DNA of 64,000 nt from JAIBJN01 sp963847985 (GCA_963847985.1 CAWKBS010000002.1:62001-126000); one strand, 5' to 3'; shown: positions 1-9,544, counted from the first letter of the stretch. Notes: generated by a model from the sequence alone, not told the origin. Translations and numbers: made by a program.

Positions 1-60
1 CTCCGGCTTCTCCTCGTGCCCGCGGGGCCAGCGCTGGGTCGGGTCGATCACGGCGCGTGA
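1..60. other. window edge, undetermined gene end
   Basis: The first 60 bases are open on both strands. On the minus strand a GTG at 51 opens a frame of 17 codons running off the window (V-I-D-P-T-Q-R-W). On the plus strand a frame runs into a TGA at 58-60. Neither has a recognisable domain or a clear ribosome site, so I cannot say which one is real. Confidence 0.2.
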
Positions 61-90
61 GTCTACGCCCCGACGAGCTGCGGTGCCTGA

Positions 91-1599
91 CTAGACCTCG
101 CCGGAGGCGCGGGCCGAGCGGCGGCCGAGACCGGCGAAGACGAGGGCGACGGCAAGCACGAGGGCGATCGGAACGAGCTCGGTGAGGAGGAAGCCGAGAC
201 GGTCGCCTGCGAATCCGTCGGGGAGCGCAGCGTCGGGGTCGGCAGTGCCCAGCCCCGGCCAGAGGACGGCGACGACCGCGAACGCCGTCCACGCCGTGGC
301 GAGAATGCAGCACAACCAGACGCCAAGCGCTCCGCCCGGCACCCGGAACGGCCGCACGACGTCGGGGTGCGAGCGGCGAAGCTTGACCAGAGCGGGGAAC
401 ACCGCCATGTTCGAGAGGGCCAGGAGCACGATCGAGAGCGAGAGGACGACGCCGAAGTACCGCTCCCCGTCGCTCCCGGAGACCGCGAAGGCGGCGGCCA
501 TGGTCACCGTTGCGACCCCTCCGGAGACGAGGCACATGAGCACGGGGGTTCCAAGTCGCTTCGAGAAGCGCCCGAGGCTTCGGGGGCCGGCGCCGTCGAG
601 GCAGGCGACCGCCTGGCTTCGGCCGGTGCCCATCACCCACGTGAGCCCGTTCGCAAGCAAGATCCAGATGAAGCCGGCGGCCGCAAGAGCGCCGATGACC
701 TGTCCGGCGCCGGACAGCACCACCGTGCCGTCCGGAGCGACGTGGCCGCCGTACACCGTGAAGACGCTCTTCATCGCGTCGATGAAACCGGCCAGGCTCG
801 TGATCCGGTCAGGGGGAAGGACTGCGAGGATCGCAACGATCGGGACGCTGTAGAGCACGACGGTGATCGCTCCTGCCCGGGCGATCGAAGCCGGGATGTC
901 GCGCTGCGGGTTGCGCATCTCGCCGGCCGCGGCGGAGGGCAGCTCGAAGCCCACGAGGTTGTAGAAGAGGAGAGGAGCGACGGCGAGGAAGACGGGCCAG
1001 GTGGGCGAGAGGCTGCCCAGGGCGAGCCCGTGGGCTCCGTGCTCGAGCGCGTAGAGGCCCACGGTCGCCGTGAAGAGGGTGAGCAGGACGACCTGCGCGG
1101 CCGCTCCGCTCGCAGGCACCCGCTTGCCCTTCGCGAGCGGCAGGATCGCCACAGCGATCGCCGTCCAGATGAAGCCGAGCGCGAAGAGATAGCTCCAGAT
1201 CCCCTCGAGCGGCACGAGGAACTCGCCGGACACGGTGAGGGCCGTGATGGTCAGCGATCCGCCCAGCCAGACAGGAGACTCGATCCAGTACAGGAACGCC
1301 GTCACGGCGCCGACGGTGCGCCCGAACGCGAGACGGGTCCAGACGTAGGAGCCCCCCTCCTGCGGGAACGCGGCGCCGAGCTCGGAGATGGCCAGCCCGG
1401 CCGGGACGAAGAAGGTCAGGGAGACGACGAGCAGCCAGGTCAATGACTGGGCCCCGGCGTTCGCGACGGCACCTAGCGTGTCGATGACGACGACCGCCGC
1501 GATCAGCAGGCAGATCGTGTCGAGACGCCCGAGCTCGCGCCGCAGCTTCGAGGTCTCGGGCCAGGATTGCCGGAATGCCTGCTCAACCCCGGTGACCAT
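91..1599 (-). CDS. APC-superfamily amino acid permease
   Basis: A 502-residue polytopic inner-membrane transporter that probably moves an amino acid or amine by symport or antiport. About twelve hydrophobic segments are spread along the whole length. The first has the APC-type pattern D-T-I-C-L-L-I-A-A-V, followed by A-G-L-A-I-S-E-L and F-P-Q-E-G-G-S-Y-V-W, which is typical of glutamate/GABA-antiporter-like members. The ATG at 1599 is chosen because AGGAAAGG lies just upstream on the minus strand. The frame stays open far upstream, but that part is arginine-rich shadow sequence. It is divergent from the large regulator at 1683, with 83 bp between, so the regulator may control it. Substrate unknown. 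Confidence 0.85.
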   Translation of the reverse strand: MVTGVEQAFRQSWPETSKLRRELGRLDTICLLIAAVVVIDTLGAVANAGAQSLTWLLVVSLTFFVPAGLAISELGAAFPQEGGSYVWTRLAFGRTVGAVTAFLYWIESPVWLGGSLTITALTVSGEFLVPLEGIWSYLFALGFIWTAIAVAILPLAKGKRVPASGAAAQVVLLTLFTATVGLYALEHGAHGLALGSLSPTWPVFLAVAPLLFYNLVGFELPSAAAGEMRNPQRDIPASIARAGAITVVLYSVPIVAILAVLPPDRITSLAGFIDAMKSVFTVYGGHVAPDGTVVLSGAGQVIGALAAAGFIWILLANGLTWVMGTGRSQAVACLDGAGPRSLGRFSKRLGTPVLMCLVSGGVATVTMAAAFAVSGSDGERYFGVVLSLSIVLLALSNMAVFPALVKLRRSHPDVVRPFRVPGGALGVWLCCILATAWTAFAVVAVLWPGLGTADPDAALPDGFAGDRLGFLLTELVPIALVLAVALVFAGLGRRSARASGEV

Positions 1600-1682
1600 T
1601 GCTTTCCTTTCCTGGTTGCACCGGGGACAATGGGCGGCACAGCTTTCAGGCCACTTGCACGCCGCTGTCAGGAGGGGGTCGC

Positions 1683-4600
1683 TTGGAGTTCCGAATTCTC
1701 GGGCCTGTCGAGGCGCTCGACGGTGAAGGGCGCCCGCTCGAGCTGCCCGGCGGGCGGCCTCGCGCGCTCCTTGCCTTACTCCTCGTTCACCCTGCGGAGG
1801 CCGTTTCCGTCGACCGCGTGATCGAGGAGCTCTGGAGCGACCGGCTCCCGGAAAATCCGCAGAACACCGTTCAGGTCCTGGTCTCACGGCTTCGCAAGGC
1901 GGTAGGCCCCGACATCGTTCTCTCGGAGGCGGGCGGCTACCGGCTTCGACTGGAGCCGGGCGAGCGCGACTCGGAGCGCTTCGAGGAGCTGGCGGCCAGG
2001 GGCCGCGCCGAGCTTGCGGGCGGCGACGCCGCCGGCGCTGCAGAGACCCTGCGCCGAGCCCTGGAGCTCTGGCGCGGGCCCGCGCTCGCCGACGTCCGCT
2101 ACGAGCGGTTCGCCCAGTCCGAGGTCGCGCGTCTCGAAGAGCTCCGGCTCGCCTGCTCGGAGGCACGGATCGACGCAGATCTCGCGCTGGGCCGGCACGC
2201 CGAGGTCATTCCCGAGCTCGAGGCGCTCGTGGGCGAGCACCCGTTGAGCGAGCGCCTACGCGGTCAGCTCATGCTCGCCCTGTACCGCGCCGGTCGCCAG
2301 GCTGACGCGCTCGTTGCGTACCGCGAGGCCCGGCGGACCCTGGTGGAGCAGCTCGGGATCGAACCGTCCCCGGAGCTTCGAGAGCTCGAGCAGGCGATCC
2401 TCCGTCAGGAAGCGGGACTTCCTCTCGGTCTCCCGGAGCCGGCCTCGCCACCGGCAAGAGCGCTTCGACGCCGAGTCACCTGCCTGATCTCGGACCTGGC
2501 CGGCCCGGTCGCCCTGGGCGAGCTCCTCGATCCCGAGATCCTGCGACCGCTTCTCGTCCGCTGCCACGAAACGATGAGGCTCGCCTGCGAGAAGTACGGA
2601 GGCACCGTGCACGAGTCCATCGACGCCGGCATCGCTGCGGTCTTCGGCATCCCGGTCTCGCACGAGGACGATGCCCTGCGCGCGGTGCTCGCCGCGAACG
2701 AGATACGCCTGCAGGTGACCGAGCTCAGCGCCGAGCTCGAGCCGGCCTTCGGCGTCGAGCTTGCCGTCCGCACCGGGTTGAGCACAGGAGAGGTCGTGAC
2801 GGCGGGCGAGGAGGACGGCGAGTCCCTCGTCCTCGGCAGCGCCGGAAGCGTCGCCGCGCGCCTCGGGCGGGCAGCGGCGCCGGGCGAGATCCTGCTCGGG
2901 GAGTCGACGCGCTCGCTCCTCGGCGATGCGGTCAGCGTCGACCTCGCATCGGTCCCGGCGACGGGCGAGGCGCAGCCGGCTCGCGCGTATCGCCTCCTCG
3001 AGCTCATGCCCGAGGCTCCTGGGGCCGGGGCTCGCCCCGAGACGCCATTCTTCGGCCGCGAGCCCGAGCTTCGCCTTCTTCGCGACACCTTCGATCGCTC
3101 GGTCGTCGGGGCCTCCTGCCAGCTCGTGACCGTCCTGGGCGAGCCCGGGATAGGCAAGTCGAGACTCGTCCGCGAGCTGCAGCCGCTGCTCGGGCCCGAG
3201 GCGACCGTTCTCGTAGGACGCTGCCCCGCCTACGGAGAGGGAGTCACCTACTGGCCCGTCCGGGAAATGATCCTCCAGGCGGCCGGACCAGAATCGATCG
3301 ACGAGCTCGTCCAGGGCCTCGAGGACGGGCCGGCCGTCGCCCGCGGTGTGGCAGCGGCGCTCGGCCTCGAGGAGGGGGTCGCCGGCGAGGAGGCGCTCTG
3401 GGCGTTTCGACGGCTCTTCGCGGAGATTGCCCGGGCACGGCCACTGGTGCTCGTCTTCGAGGACGTCCACTACGGACAGACTGCGCTCGTCGATCTCGTC
3501 AACCACCTGGCGACCTGGATCCGGGACGCTCCCGTTCTCATCCTCTGCCTGGCGCGCCCGGAGCTCCTCGAGACACGCCCGGTATGGGCGGGGGGTCAGC
3601 GAAACGCCGCCTCGCTGACGCTTGGCCCGCTCTCGGCCGAGGAGAGTCGCGAGCTCCTGGTCGCCCTCGCAGGCGAAACGGTGCAGGAGGCAGGGCTCGC
3701 GCGCATCGCAGCAACGGCTGGTGGGAACCCCCTCTTTCTGGAGCAGCTCCTGGCCCATGTGGGCGAGCGGGCCACCGACGCAGCCGCGCACGGGCTCCCG
3801 CCGGCTCTCCAGGCCCTACTGGCGGCACGGCTCGACCTGCTGGACCACCAGGAGCGCTCGCTCCTCGAGCACGGCGCCGTCGAAGGCGACATTTTCCACC
3901 TCGGCTCGGTCCTCGCCCTCTCCGATGATCTGTCCAGAACCGAGGCGGAGAGCGTCCTTCAGGAGCTCCTTCGGCGCGACCTGCTTCGGCCGGAAACGCC
4001 GGCGCTCGCCGGCGAGGTCGCCGTGCGGTTTCGCCACGAGCTCATCCGAGACGCGGCCTACGAGTCCCTGCCGAAGGCGGGTCGCGTCGCGCTGCACGAG
4101 CGCCACGCGCACTGGCTCGAGAGCCTCGGCACCGCCGTCCCCGAGCCGGACGCCCGCATCGGATTCCACCTCGAGCGGGCGTGCCGTCTGGCCCGTGAGG
4201 TCGCAACGGACGGTGACGAGGAGCGCCGCCTCGCCGTCCGGGCGGGGCAGCGGCTGGCCGAGGCCGCGCGGCAGGCGCACCGCCGGGGCGACCTCTCCGG
4301 CGAGATCGGCTTTCTCGATCGCGCAGTCGGGCTCCTCGGCCCCGATGAGCCGGCGGCCGCCGAGCTCTTGCCGGCACTCGGCTCTGCTCTCACGGAGGCC
4401 GGAACCTTCGACCAGGCCGCCGACGTCGCCGAGCGGGCCGTCGAGCTCGGCGATCGGTTCGGGCTACCGCTCGTGCGCTGGCGCGGAGTCATCGAAGGCG
4501 AGCGTCTGCGCCTCTACCGTCATCCGGAGTCCGTCGACGTCGGCGCAACCGTCGCCACGGCCGAGGCGGCCGCGACAGCCCTGCGGGACCTGGGCGACGA

Positions 4601-5483
4601 CCTCGGGCTCTCCCGCGCCTCGTACCTGATGTGCGACCTCGCCTGGACCACGGGCCGGATCGAGGCGAGCTTCGAGCACGCGGAGCGGGCGGTCGAGTAC
4701 GCGCGCCGCGCCGGAATCGGCTTCGAGGTGGCCGCCGCCCTCAACTTCGTCGCGGCCCTGGTCGAGGGCCGCACCCCCGTGTCCGAGGCGGTCTCGCGCT
4801 GCCTCACCCTGGAGCGGGAGTTCGTGGGCCACCGCGCGGCCGAGCTGAGCCTGCTTGGCTGTCGCGCGGCGCTCGCGGCGATGGCCGGCCGCGTTGACGA
4901 AGCGCGCGAGGGCATGGCGGAGTCGCGAGCGGGGCTCGAGGAGCTCGGCCTCCACGAGGCCTCGGCCTGGATGGCCCTCATGCACGCACAGGCCGAGATG
5001 TCCGCGGGAGATCCCGCGGCCGCGGCCGCGGCCGCACTCGACGCCCAACGGATCACGCGCGCCATCGGCGACCGCTGGTTCCTCTCGGCGGCGCTCGTCG
5101 ACTACGCCCACGCGCTTCTCGCCCAGGGCGTGGATGACGCTGCGGCGGCCGTCGAGGCCATCGACGCCGTCCCCGCGCCGAGCGACATGGAGTGGCTGAT
5201 CAAACGCCATACGGCGCGCGGAACCCTCGCCGCTCGCCGCGGTGAGGTCGAGCACGGCCTGGTCGAGCTGCGACACGCCGTGGAGCTGGCGGACCCGACC
5301 GACCTGATCGTCTATCGCGCCGACGCCTACCGGATCCTCGGGAGCGTGTTGGTGGACGCCGGCCGGCCGAGCGAGGCAAGGGAGGCGGCGAAGACGTCTC
5401 TCGAGCTCTACGAGGCCAAGGAGAACGTCCCGGGAGCATCGCTGGCCGAACGTCTTCTCGAGGGCATCCCCGCCGAGGCCTGA
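1683..5483 (+). CDS. BTAD/cyclase-like/AAA/TPR multidomain transcriptional regulator
   Basis: A 1266-residue cytoplasmic regulator of the AfsR/SARP-like class. The order is an OmpR-type winged helix (about 1-95), a bacterial transcriptional activation domain (about 97-245), a class III nucleotide-cyclase-like domain (about 263-430), a STAND/AAA ATPase with Walker A G-E-P-G-I-G-K-S (about 485-492), and an alpha-helical TPR-like C-terminus from about 850. The cyclase-like part keeps two candidate metal aspartates (S-D-L-A-G and S-I-D-A-G) but lacks the usual K-x-x-G-D context, so it may only sense. TTG at 1683 is chosen because AGGAGG sits about 8 bases upstream and the winged helix starts there (E-F-R-I-L-G). 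It is divergent from the permease gene. Target genes are not visible. Confidence 0.88.
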   Translation: MEFRILGPVEALDGEGRPLELPGGRPRALLALLLVHPAEAVSVDRVIEELWSDRLPENPQNTVQVLVSRLRKAVGPDIVLSEAGGYRLRLEPGERDSERFEELAARGRAELAGGDAAGAAETLRRALELWRGPALADVRYERFAQSEVARLEELRLACSEARIDADLALGRHAEVIPELEALVGEHPLSERLRGQLMLALYRAGRQADALVAYREARRTLVEQLGIEPSPELRELEQAILRQEAGLPLGLPEPASPPARALRRRVTCLISDLAGPVALGELLDPEILRPLLVRCHETMRLACEKYGGTVHESIDAGIAAVFGIPVSHEDDALRAVLAANEIRLQVTELSAELEPAFGVELAVRTGLSTGEVVTAGEEDGESLVLGSAGSVAARLGRAAAPGEILLGESTRSLLGDAVSVDLASVPATGEAQPARAYRLLELMPEAPGAGARPETPFFGREPELRLLRDTFDRSVVGASCQLVTVLGEPGIGKSRLVRELQPLLGPEATVLVGRCPAYGEGVTYWPVREMILQAAGPESIDELVQGLEDGPAVARGVAAALGLEEGVAGEEALWAFRRLFAEIARARPLVLVFEDVHYGQTALVDLVNHLATWIRDAPVLILCLARPELLETRPVWAGGQRNAASLTLGPLSAEESRELLVALAGETVQEAGLARIAATAGGNPLFLEQLLAHVGERATDAAAHGLPPALQALLAARLDLLDHQERSLLEHGAVEGDIFHLGSVLALSDDLSRTEAESVLQELLRRDLLRPETPALAGEVAVRFRHELIRDAAYESLPKAGRVALHERHAHWLESLGTAVPEPDARIGFHLERACRLAREVATDGDEERRLAVRAGQRLAEAARQAHRRGDLSGEIGFLDRAVGLLGPDEPAAAELLPALGSALTEAGTFDQAADVAERAVELGDRFGLPLVRWRGVIEGERLRLYRHPESVDVGATVATAEAAATALRDLGDDLGLSRASYLMCDLAWTTGRIEASFEHAERAVEYARRAGIGFEVAAALNFVAALVEGRTPVSEAVSRCLTLEREFVGHRAAELSLLGCRAALAAMAGRVDEAREGMAESRAGLEELGLHEASAWMALMHAQAEMSAGDPAAAAAAALDAQRITRAIGDRWFLSAALVDYAHALLAQGVDDAAAAVEAIDAVPAPSDMEWLIKRHTARGTLAARRGEVEHGLVELRHAVELADPTDLIVYRADAYRILGSVLVDAGRPSEAREAAKTSLELYEAKENVPGASLAERLLEGIPAEA

Positions 5484-5485
5484 GG

Positions 5486-5506
5486 AGCAGCGCGGCCCGG
5501 CGGCAC
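5486..5506 (+). repeat. remnant of the giant-hairpin element family (copy A)
   Basis: The sequence GCAGCGCGGCCCGGCGGCAC directly after the regulator stop codon is the same as the conserved distal arm of the elements at 42559-42722 and 52747-52917. The proximal arm and the internal motif are missing, so this looks like a truncated copy. It lies in the 46-bp gap between the convergent regulator and sucA genes. Confidence 0.5.
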
Positions 5507-5529
5507 GGGCTGCGTGTCGCCAAGCTCTC

Positions 5530-8370
5530 CTAGAAGGCGCCCAGCGCCTCGCGCGCGATGCGGTCCTGCTCGAGCAGGTGCGCGGTCGGGTAGCCCTCGC
5601 TCGGGCTCGCCCGCCACGGGCGGCCGACGTAGCGAAGGTCGACCTCGGAGGGCAGGCCCTCCTCGAGGCGATGGCGGCTCGCGCGCCAGGCGCCCATGTT
5701 CTGCGGCTCCTCCTGCGTCCACACCACCTCGGTGACGGAGGGATAGCGGGAGAGCAGCTCGTCGTAGGCGGCCACGGGGAACGGGTAGAGCTGCTCCAGG
5801 CGCGCGACGGCGACGGCCTCCGCCTCGGCCGCGGCCTCGTGGCCGACGACGTCGTAGTAGACCTTCCCGGAGCAGAGGATCAGGCGGCTGACCTCGCGCT
5901 TGGCGTCGGCGTCGAGGCGCGGGTCGTCGAGGATCGCCTTGAAGCTGCCGCGTGTGAGCTCGTCCAGGTGCGAGGTCGCCTGCTTGAGGCGGAGGAGCCC
6001 CTTCGGCGTGAGCACGACGAGCGGGCGCCCCTTGGGGTGAAGCGCCTGGCGCCTGAGGAGGTGGAAGTACTGCCCGGCCGTCGAGGGGTTGACGATGCGG
6101 ACGTTCTCCTGGGCGGCGAGCTGCAGGAAGCGCTCGAGCCGCGCGCTCGAGTGCTCGGGGCCGTTGCCCTCGTAGCCGTGCGGGAGCAGGAGCGTGAGCC
6201 GAGAGCTCTGACCCCACTTCGAGAGGCCGGCGACGATGAACTGGTCGACGATCACCTGGGCCGAGTTCACGAAGTCCCCGAACTGCGCCTCCCAGAGGAC
6301 GAGCGCCCGCGGGACCTCCACGGAGTAGCCGTACTCGAACCCGAGCGCGGCCACCTCCGAGAGCGGCGAGTTGTGCACCTGGAACGGCGCCCGTGAGCCG
6401 GGGAGGTGCTGGATCGGCGCGTACTTCTCGTCGGTCATGAAGTCGTTGAGCACGAGATGGCGGTGCGAGAAGGTCCCGCGCTCGGTGTCCTGGCCGGTCA
6501 GCCGCACGGGCGTCCCGTCGGCCAGGAGGCTGCCGAACGCGAGCGCTTCCGCCTGCGCCCAGGCGATCCCGCCCTCGTCGCCGAGCGCGTCGCGCCGGCG
6601 CTCCAGCTCCTTGGCGAGCTTCGGATGGACGGTGAAGGTCTCCGGCACCACGAGAAGCCGCTCGTTCAGCTCCCGGAGCGTCTCGGCGGGCACGGACGTG
6701 TCGATCTGCGCGTCGGCGCCTCGGCCGATGCGGCGCTCCTTGCGCCGCGTGCTCGCCGCCCCGAAGGACGCCTTCAGCTCCTCGTGGACGGCGCGCAGGC
6801 GTGATTGCTCGGCCTCGACGAGCCGCTCGGCCTCCGCCGGCCCGACCAGGTCGAGCTCGGCGAGCGCGGCAGCGTATTGCTCGCGCACGGTCGGGTGGCC
6901 CTCGATCAGCTTGTACATGAGCGGCTGCGTGTAGCTCGGCTCGTCGCCCTCGTTGTGCCCGAAGCGGCGGTAGCCGACGAGGTCGACGACGACGTCGTGG
7001 TGGAACTGCTCGCGGAAGGCCATCGCCAGCCGGATCGCCGAGACGGCGGCCTCCGGGTCGTCGGCGTTCACGTGGAAGATCGGTGTGTCGAACCCCTTGG
7101 CGAGGTCGGAGGAGTAGCGCGTCGAACGGCCCTCCTCCGGGTCGGTCGTGAAGCCGACCTGGTTGTTGGCGATCACGTGGAGCGTGCCTCCGGTGGTGTA
7201 GCCCGCGAGGCCACCGAGGTTGAGCGTCTCCGCGACGACTCCCTGGCCGGGGAAGGCGGCATCCCCGTGGATGAGGACGGGAAGAGCGAGATCGGGATCG
7301 TGCGCCCCTTCCGGGGTGTCGTGGTTCGTCTGCGACGCGCGCACCTCGCCCTCGACGACCGGGTTGACGTACTCCAGGTGACTGGGGTTCGAGGTCAGCG
7401 TCACGGTGACGTCACCGCTGCGGGTCGCACGCGCCGCCTCGGCGCCCAGGTGGTACTTGACGTCGCCGGAGCCGCTCTCGAGGTCGGTGGCCACCGCCTC
7501 GAGCACGCGCTCACCCTCGAACTCGCGCAGGATCGCGGCCGCCTGGCGGCCGACCGTGTGGGCGAGGACGTTCAGGCGACCGCGGTGCGCCATGCCGACG
7601 ACGACGTGGTTCGCGCCGTTGGCGGCGGCGAGCTCGATCGCCTCGTCGAGCATCGGCACCATCACGTCGAGGCCCTCGATGGAGAACTGCTTCTGGCCGA
7701 GGAACGCGCGCCGGAGATAGCGCTCGAACCCTTCCACCTCGGAGAGCCGAGCGAGCAGCGCCTTCTTCTCCTCGGGCGTGAGCGGCTGCCGGTACCGACC
7801 CGACTCGATCGCCGCCCGTAGCCAGAGCCGCTGCTCGTGGCTCGAGATGTGCTCGATCTCGTAGGCCAGCGTCCCGCAGTACGTCTCGTGCAGCTTGGGG
7901 AGCGCCTCGGCCAGCGTCTCGGCGGGCACGTAGAGGCGCAGGAACTTCGCGGGGATCCGCGCCTGGAGCTCGGGCGTGAGCCGCGGCTCGAGCCGGTCCG
8001 GGTCGAGCGCAGGGTCGCCGGGCGGCTCCGAGCCGAGAGGGTCGATGTGCGCAGCCAGGTGGCCGTGCGTCCGGTGCGCCTTGACGAGCGACATCGCCGC
8101 GGCCACGCCGCCGAGCAAGAGCTCGTCCGCCGGCGCCTCGACCGGTGCGGGGACGGCCTCTGGAGACGCGGTCGGGGCGCCGTTCGCGGCGCCGTCGCGC
8201 GAAAGCTCTCGGAGCCGGCCGGCGTTGGGCAGGCGCTCGAGCACGAGCTCCGGGTTCGACTCGAAGAGCTCCCGCCACTCCGGGTCGACGGACTCCGGCG
8301 CGGCGAGATAGTCGGTCAGCAGCTCCTGGACGAAGCCGCTGTTGAGATCGTCTATCTGGTCGGTTTCCAC
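5530..8370 (-). CDS. sucA: 2-oxoglutarate dehydrogenase E1 component (thiamine-diphosphate dependent)
   Basis: A 946-residue E1 subunit that decarboxylates 2-oxoglutarate in the TCA cycle and passes the succinyl group to the E2 lipoyl domain. The N-terminus has the E1 signature N-S-G-F-V-Q-E-L-L-T-D-Y. Then come H-R-T-H-G-H-L-A-A-H, the cofactor-region motif G-M-A-H-R-G-R-L-N-V-L (about 260) and G-D-A-A-F-P-G-Q-G-V (about 367), and the transketolase-like pyrimidine domain. The length matches E. coli-type SucA rather than the roughly 1230-residue mycobacterial/corynebacterial Kgd/OdhA, because no acyltransferase domain is fused at the N-terminus. It starts at GTG (8370) with a weak ribosome site. 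No E2 or E3 gene lies nearby. Confidence 0.95.
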   Translation of the reverse strand: METDQIDDLNSGFVQELLTDYLAAPESVDPEWRELFESNPELVLERLPNAGRLRELSRDGAANGAPTASPEAVPAPVEAPADELLLGGVAAAMSLVKAHRTHGHLAAHIDPLGSEPPGDPALDPDRLEPRLTPELQARIPAKFLRLYVPAETLAEALPKLHETYCGTLAYEIEHISSHEQRLWLRAAIESGRYRQPLTPEEKKALLARLSEVEGFERYLRRAFLGQKQFSIEGLDVMVPMLDEAIELAAANGANHVVVGMAHRGRLNVLAHTVGRQAAAILREFEGERVLEAVATDLESGSGDVKYHLGAEAARATRSGDVTVTLTSNPSHLEYVNPVVEGEVRASQTNHDTPEGAHDPDLALPVLIHGDAAFPGQGVVAETLNLGGLAGYTTGGTLHVIANNQVGFTTDPEEGRSTRYSSDLAKGFDTPIFHVNADDPEAAVSAIRLAMAFREQFHHDVVVDLVGYRRFGHNEGDEPSYTQPLMYKLIEGHPTVREQYAAALAELDLVGPAEAERLVEAEQSRLRAVHEELKASFGAASTRRKERRIGRGADAQIDTSVPAETLRELNERLLVVPETFTVHPKLAKELERRRDALGDEGGIAWAQAEALAFGSLLADGTPVRLTGQDTERGTFSHRHLVLNDFMTDEKYAPIQHLPGSRAPFQVHNSPLSEVAALGFEYGYSVEVPRALVLWEAQFGDFVNSAQVIVDQFIVAGLSKWGQSSRLTLLLPHGYEGNGPEHSSARLERFLQLAAQENVRIVNPSTAGQYFHLLRRQALHPKGRPLVVLTPKGLLRLKQATSHLDELTRGSFKAILDDPRLDADAKREVSRLILCSGKVYYDVVGHEAAAEAEAVAVARLEQLYPFPVAAYDELLSRYPSVTEVVWTQEEPQNMGAWRASRHRLEEGLPSEVDLRYVGRPWRASPSEGYPTAHLLEQDRIAREALGAF

Positions 8371-8422
8371 TCCGCACTCTGAGCATAGCGCCAGGCAGCT
8401 TCGAGGCGGTAGGCTTCACAAA

Positions 8423-9124
8423 GTGAAGCGAGCGCGCTCTGCCGACCCGTACCGCGACCTCGACGTGATCGACTCGCGGGCGCCGCGCTTCAACCAGGCC
8501 ACGGTCGGCCTCCTCGCGCTCGTCGCCGTTCTCACCGGCTGGTGGGTGATCCTCGGCCTGCTCGCGGCGCAGCTCGCGATCGGGCTGACGTTCGGCCGGC
8601 GCTACTGCCTGCCGTGCCTGGCGTACTTCGAGCTCGTGCAGCCGCGCTTCGGCGAAGGCCCGATCGAGGACTCGCGGCCGCCGCGCTTCGCCAACGTCGT
8701 CGGCGTGGCCGTGCTGGGCACGGCCGCCGTCGCCTACGCGCTCGGCTTCGCGGTCGCGGGAGCGGCGCTCGGGCTCCTGGTCGCGGGGCTGGCACTCGTG
8801 GCGGCGGCGACCGGGCTCTGCGCCGGCTGTGAGCTGTACCGGATCGGCGCCCGGATGCGCGGGATCCGCTCGCACCGGCTCGACCGGGTCGAGCTCGCCG
8901 ACCTCGGCCTCGCACCGAACGGCGAGGTCGTCGTCCAGTTCACCCATCCGCTCTGCAGCGATTGCGCCGACCTCGAGCGCCGACTCCGCGGGGAAGGACG
9001 CAACGTCGTCACGGTGGACGTCTCGCAGCGGCCCGAACTGGCCCGCAAGTACGGCGTCGCCCTCGTCCCGACCGCGGTGGCGGTCAGCTCGACGGGGGCG
9101 GTTCTGGCCCGCCTGACGGGATGA
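8423..9124 (+). CDS. DUF4395-like membrane protein with thioredoxin-like C-terminus
   Basis: A 233-residue protein with four hydrophobic segments in the first ~140 residues. The N-terminal P-R-F-N-Q and two further cysteine sites (Y-C-L-P-C and L-C-A-G-C) are typical of DUF4395 proteins. The C-terminal ~75 residues look like a small thioredoxin fold carrying C-S-D-C in place of the usual CxxC. This suggests a membrane-tethered thiol redox protein, but the activity is inferred. The GTG at 8423 is the first plausible start in the 52-bp gap to the divergent sucA gene. The 3' end overlaps the convergent small gene by 41 bp. Confidence 0.7.
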   Translation: MKRARSADPYRDLDVIDSRAPRFNQATVGLLALVAVLTGWWVILGLLAAQLAIGLTFGRRYCLPCLAYFELVQPRFGEGPIEDSRPPRFANVVGVAVLGTAAVAYALGFAVAGAALGLLVAGLALVAAATGLCAGCELYRIGARMRGIRSHRLDRVELADLGLAPNGEVVVQFTHPLCSDCADLERRLRGEGRNVVTVDVSQRPELARKYGVALVPTAVAVSSTGAVLARLTG

Positions 9125-9398
9125 TCGGAAGGCCCGAGGCGACCACGCGCTTGCCGCCGGCGTCGTAGACGACGTCCACCGAGTCGTTCTTCCGGTACGT
9201 CCCGGCCACCCCGAAGAACATGCTCGCCCAGCGCAGCGGCCCGAGCCGCCCCTCGCGCGCGAGCGGCCTGACGAAGCGGAGCGTCCCGTTCAGCACGCTG
9301 AAGTCGACGCCCGGCTCCTGGCGCACGCCGTTGACGTAGACCTCGAACGGCTCGGTCACCCCGGCAGGGAGCGGAACGGTCCACGACTCGTCCTGCAT
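9084..9398 (-). CDS. conserved hypothetical protein, about 104 residues
   Basis: I do not recognise this family. The product is a soluble, probably beta-rich protein (W-T-V-P-L-P, V-Y-V-N-G-V, L-R-F-V-R-P-L) without signal peptide or membrane segment, ending in a Pro/Ser-rich tail. The fold may resemble a small beta-sandwich, since N-G-V-R-Q-E-P-G is a typical beta-hairpin turn. It starts at ATG 9398, and its last 41 bp overlap the end of the convergent gene. The codon pattern matches its neighbours, so I judge it real. Confidence 0.65.
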   Translation of the reverse strand: MQDESWTVPLPAGVTEPFEVYVNGVRQEPGVDFSVLNGTLRFVRPLAREGRLGPLRWASMFFGVAGTYRKNDSVDVVYDAGGKRVVASGLPIIPSGGPEPPPSS

Positions 9399-9459
9399 GC
9401 TCGAAGACTAGTGGGGAGGGCCGGGCGGACTCGGCGACCGCGCCCTGCCAGGAAGGGGT

Positions 9460-9485
9460 CTTGGGGGAAACAGGGTTCCCCCAAG
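9460..9485. promoter_or_regulatory. perfect 10-bp inverted repeat upstream of ctaC
   Basis: CTTGGGGGAA and TTCCCCCAAG flank a 6-base loop in the 281-bp divergent gap between the 9084-9398 gene and ctaC. There is no T-run on either side and no convergent gene, so a terminator is unlikely. An operator or leader hairpin is more likely. Confidence 0.5.
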
Positions 9486-9544
9486 TGATCTCTCCCCTCG
9501 GCGCGCGAAAACCTCTCCCAGCTTCCGGCGGTGCCGATCACGAG

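Noticed and set aside
1600..2166. N-terminal extension of the permease frame up to 2166
   Set aside because: The extra part is arginine-rich shadow sequence opposite the regulator, and a good ribosome site precedes ATG 1599.
2256..3791. A 511-codon open frame antisense to the large BTAD regulator, and many similar long frames
   Set aside because: The DNA is so GC-rich that stop codons are rare in all frames. These products are Arg/Ala/Gly/Asp-rich, lack domains, and lie opposite genes with clear families.
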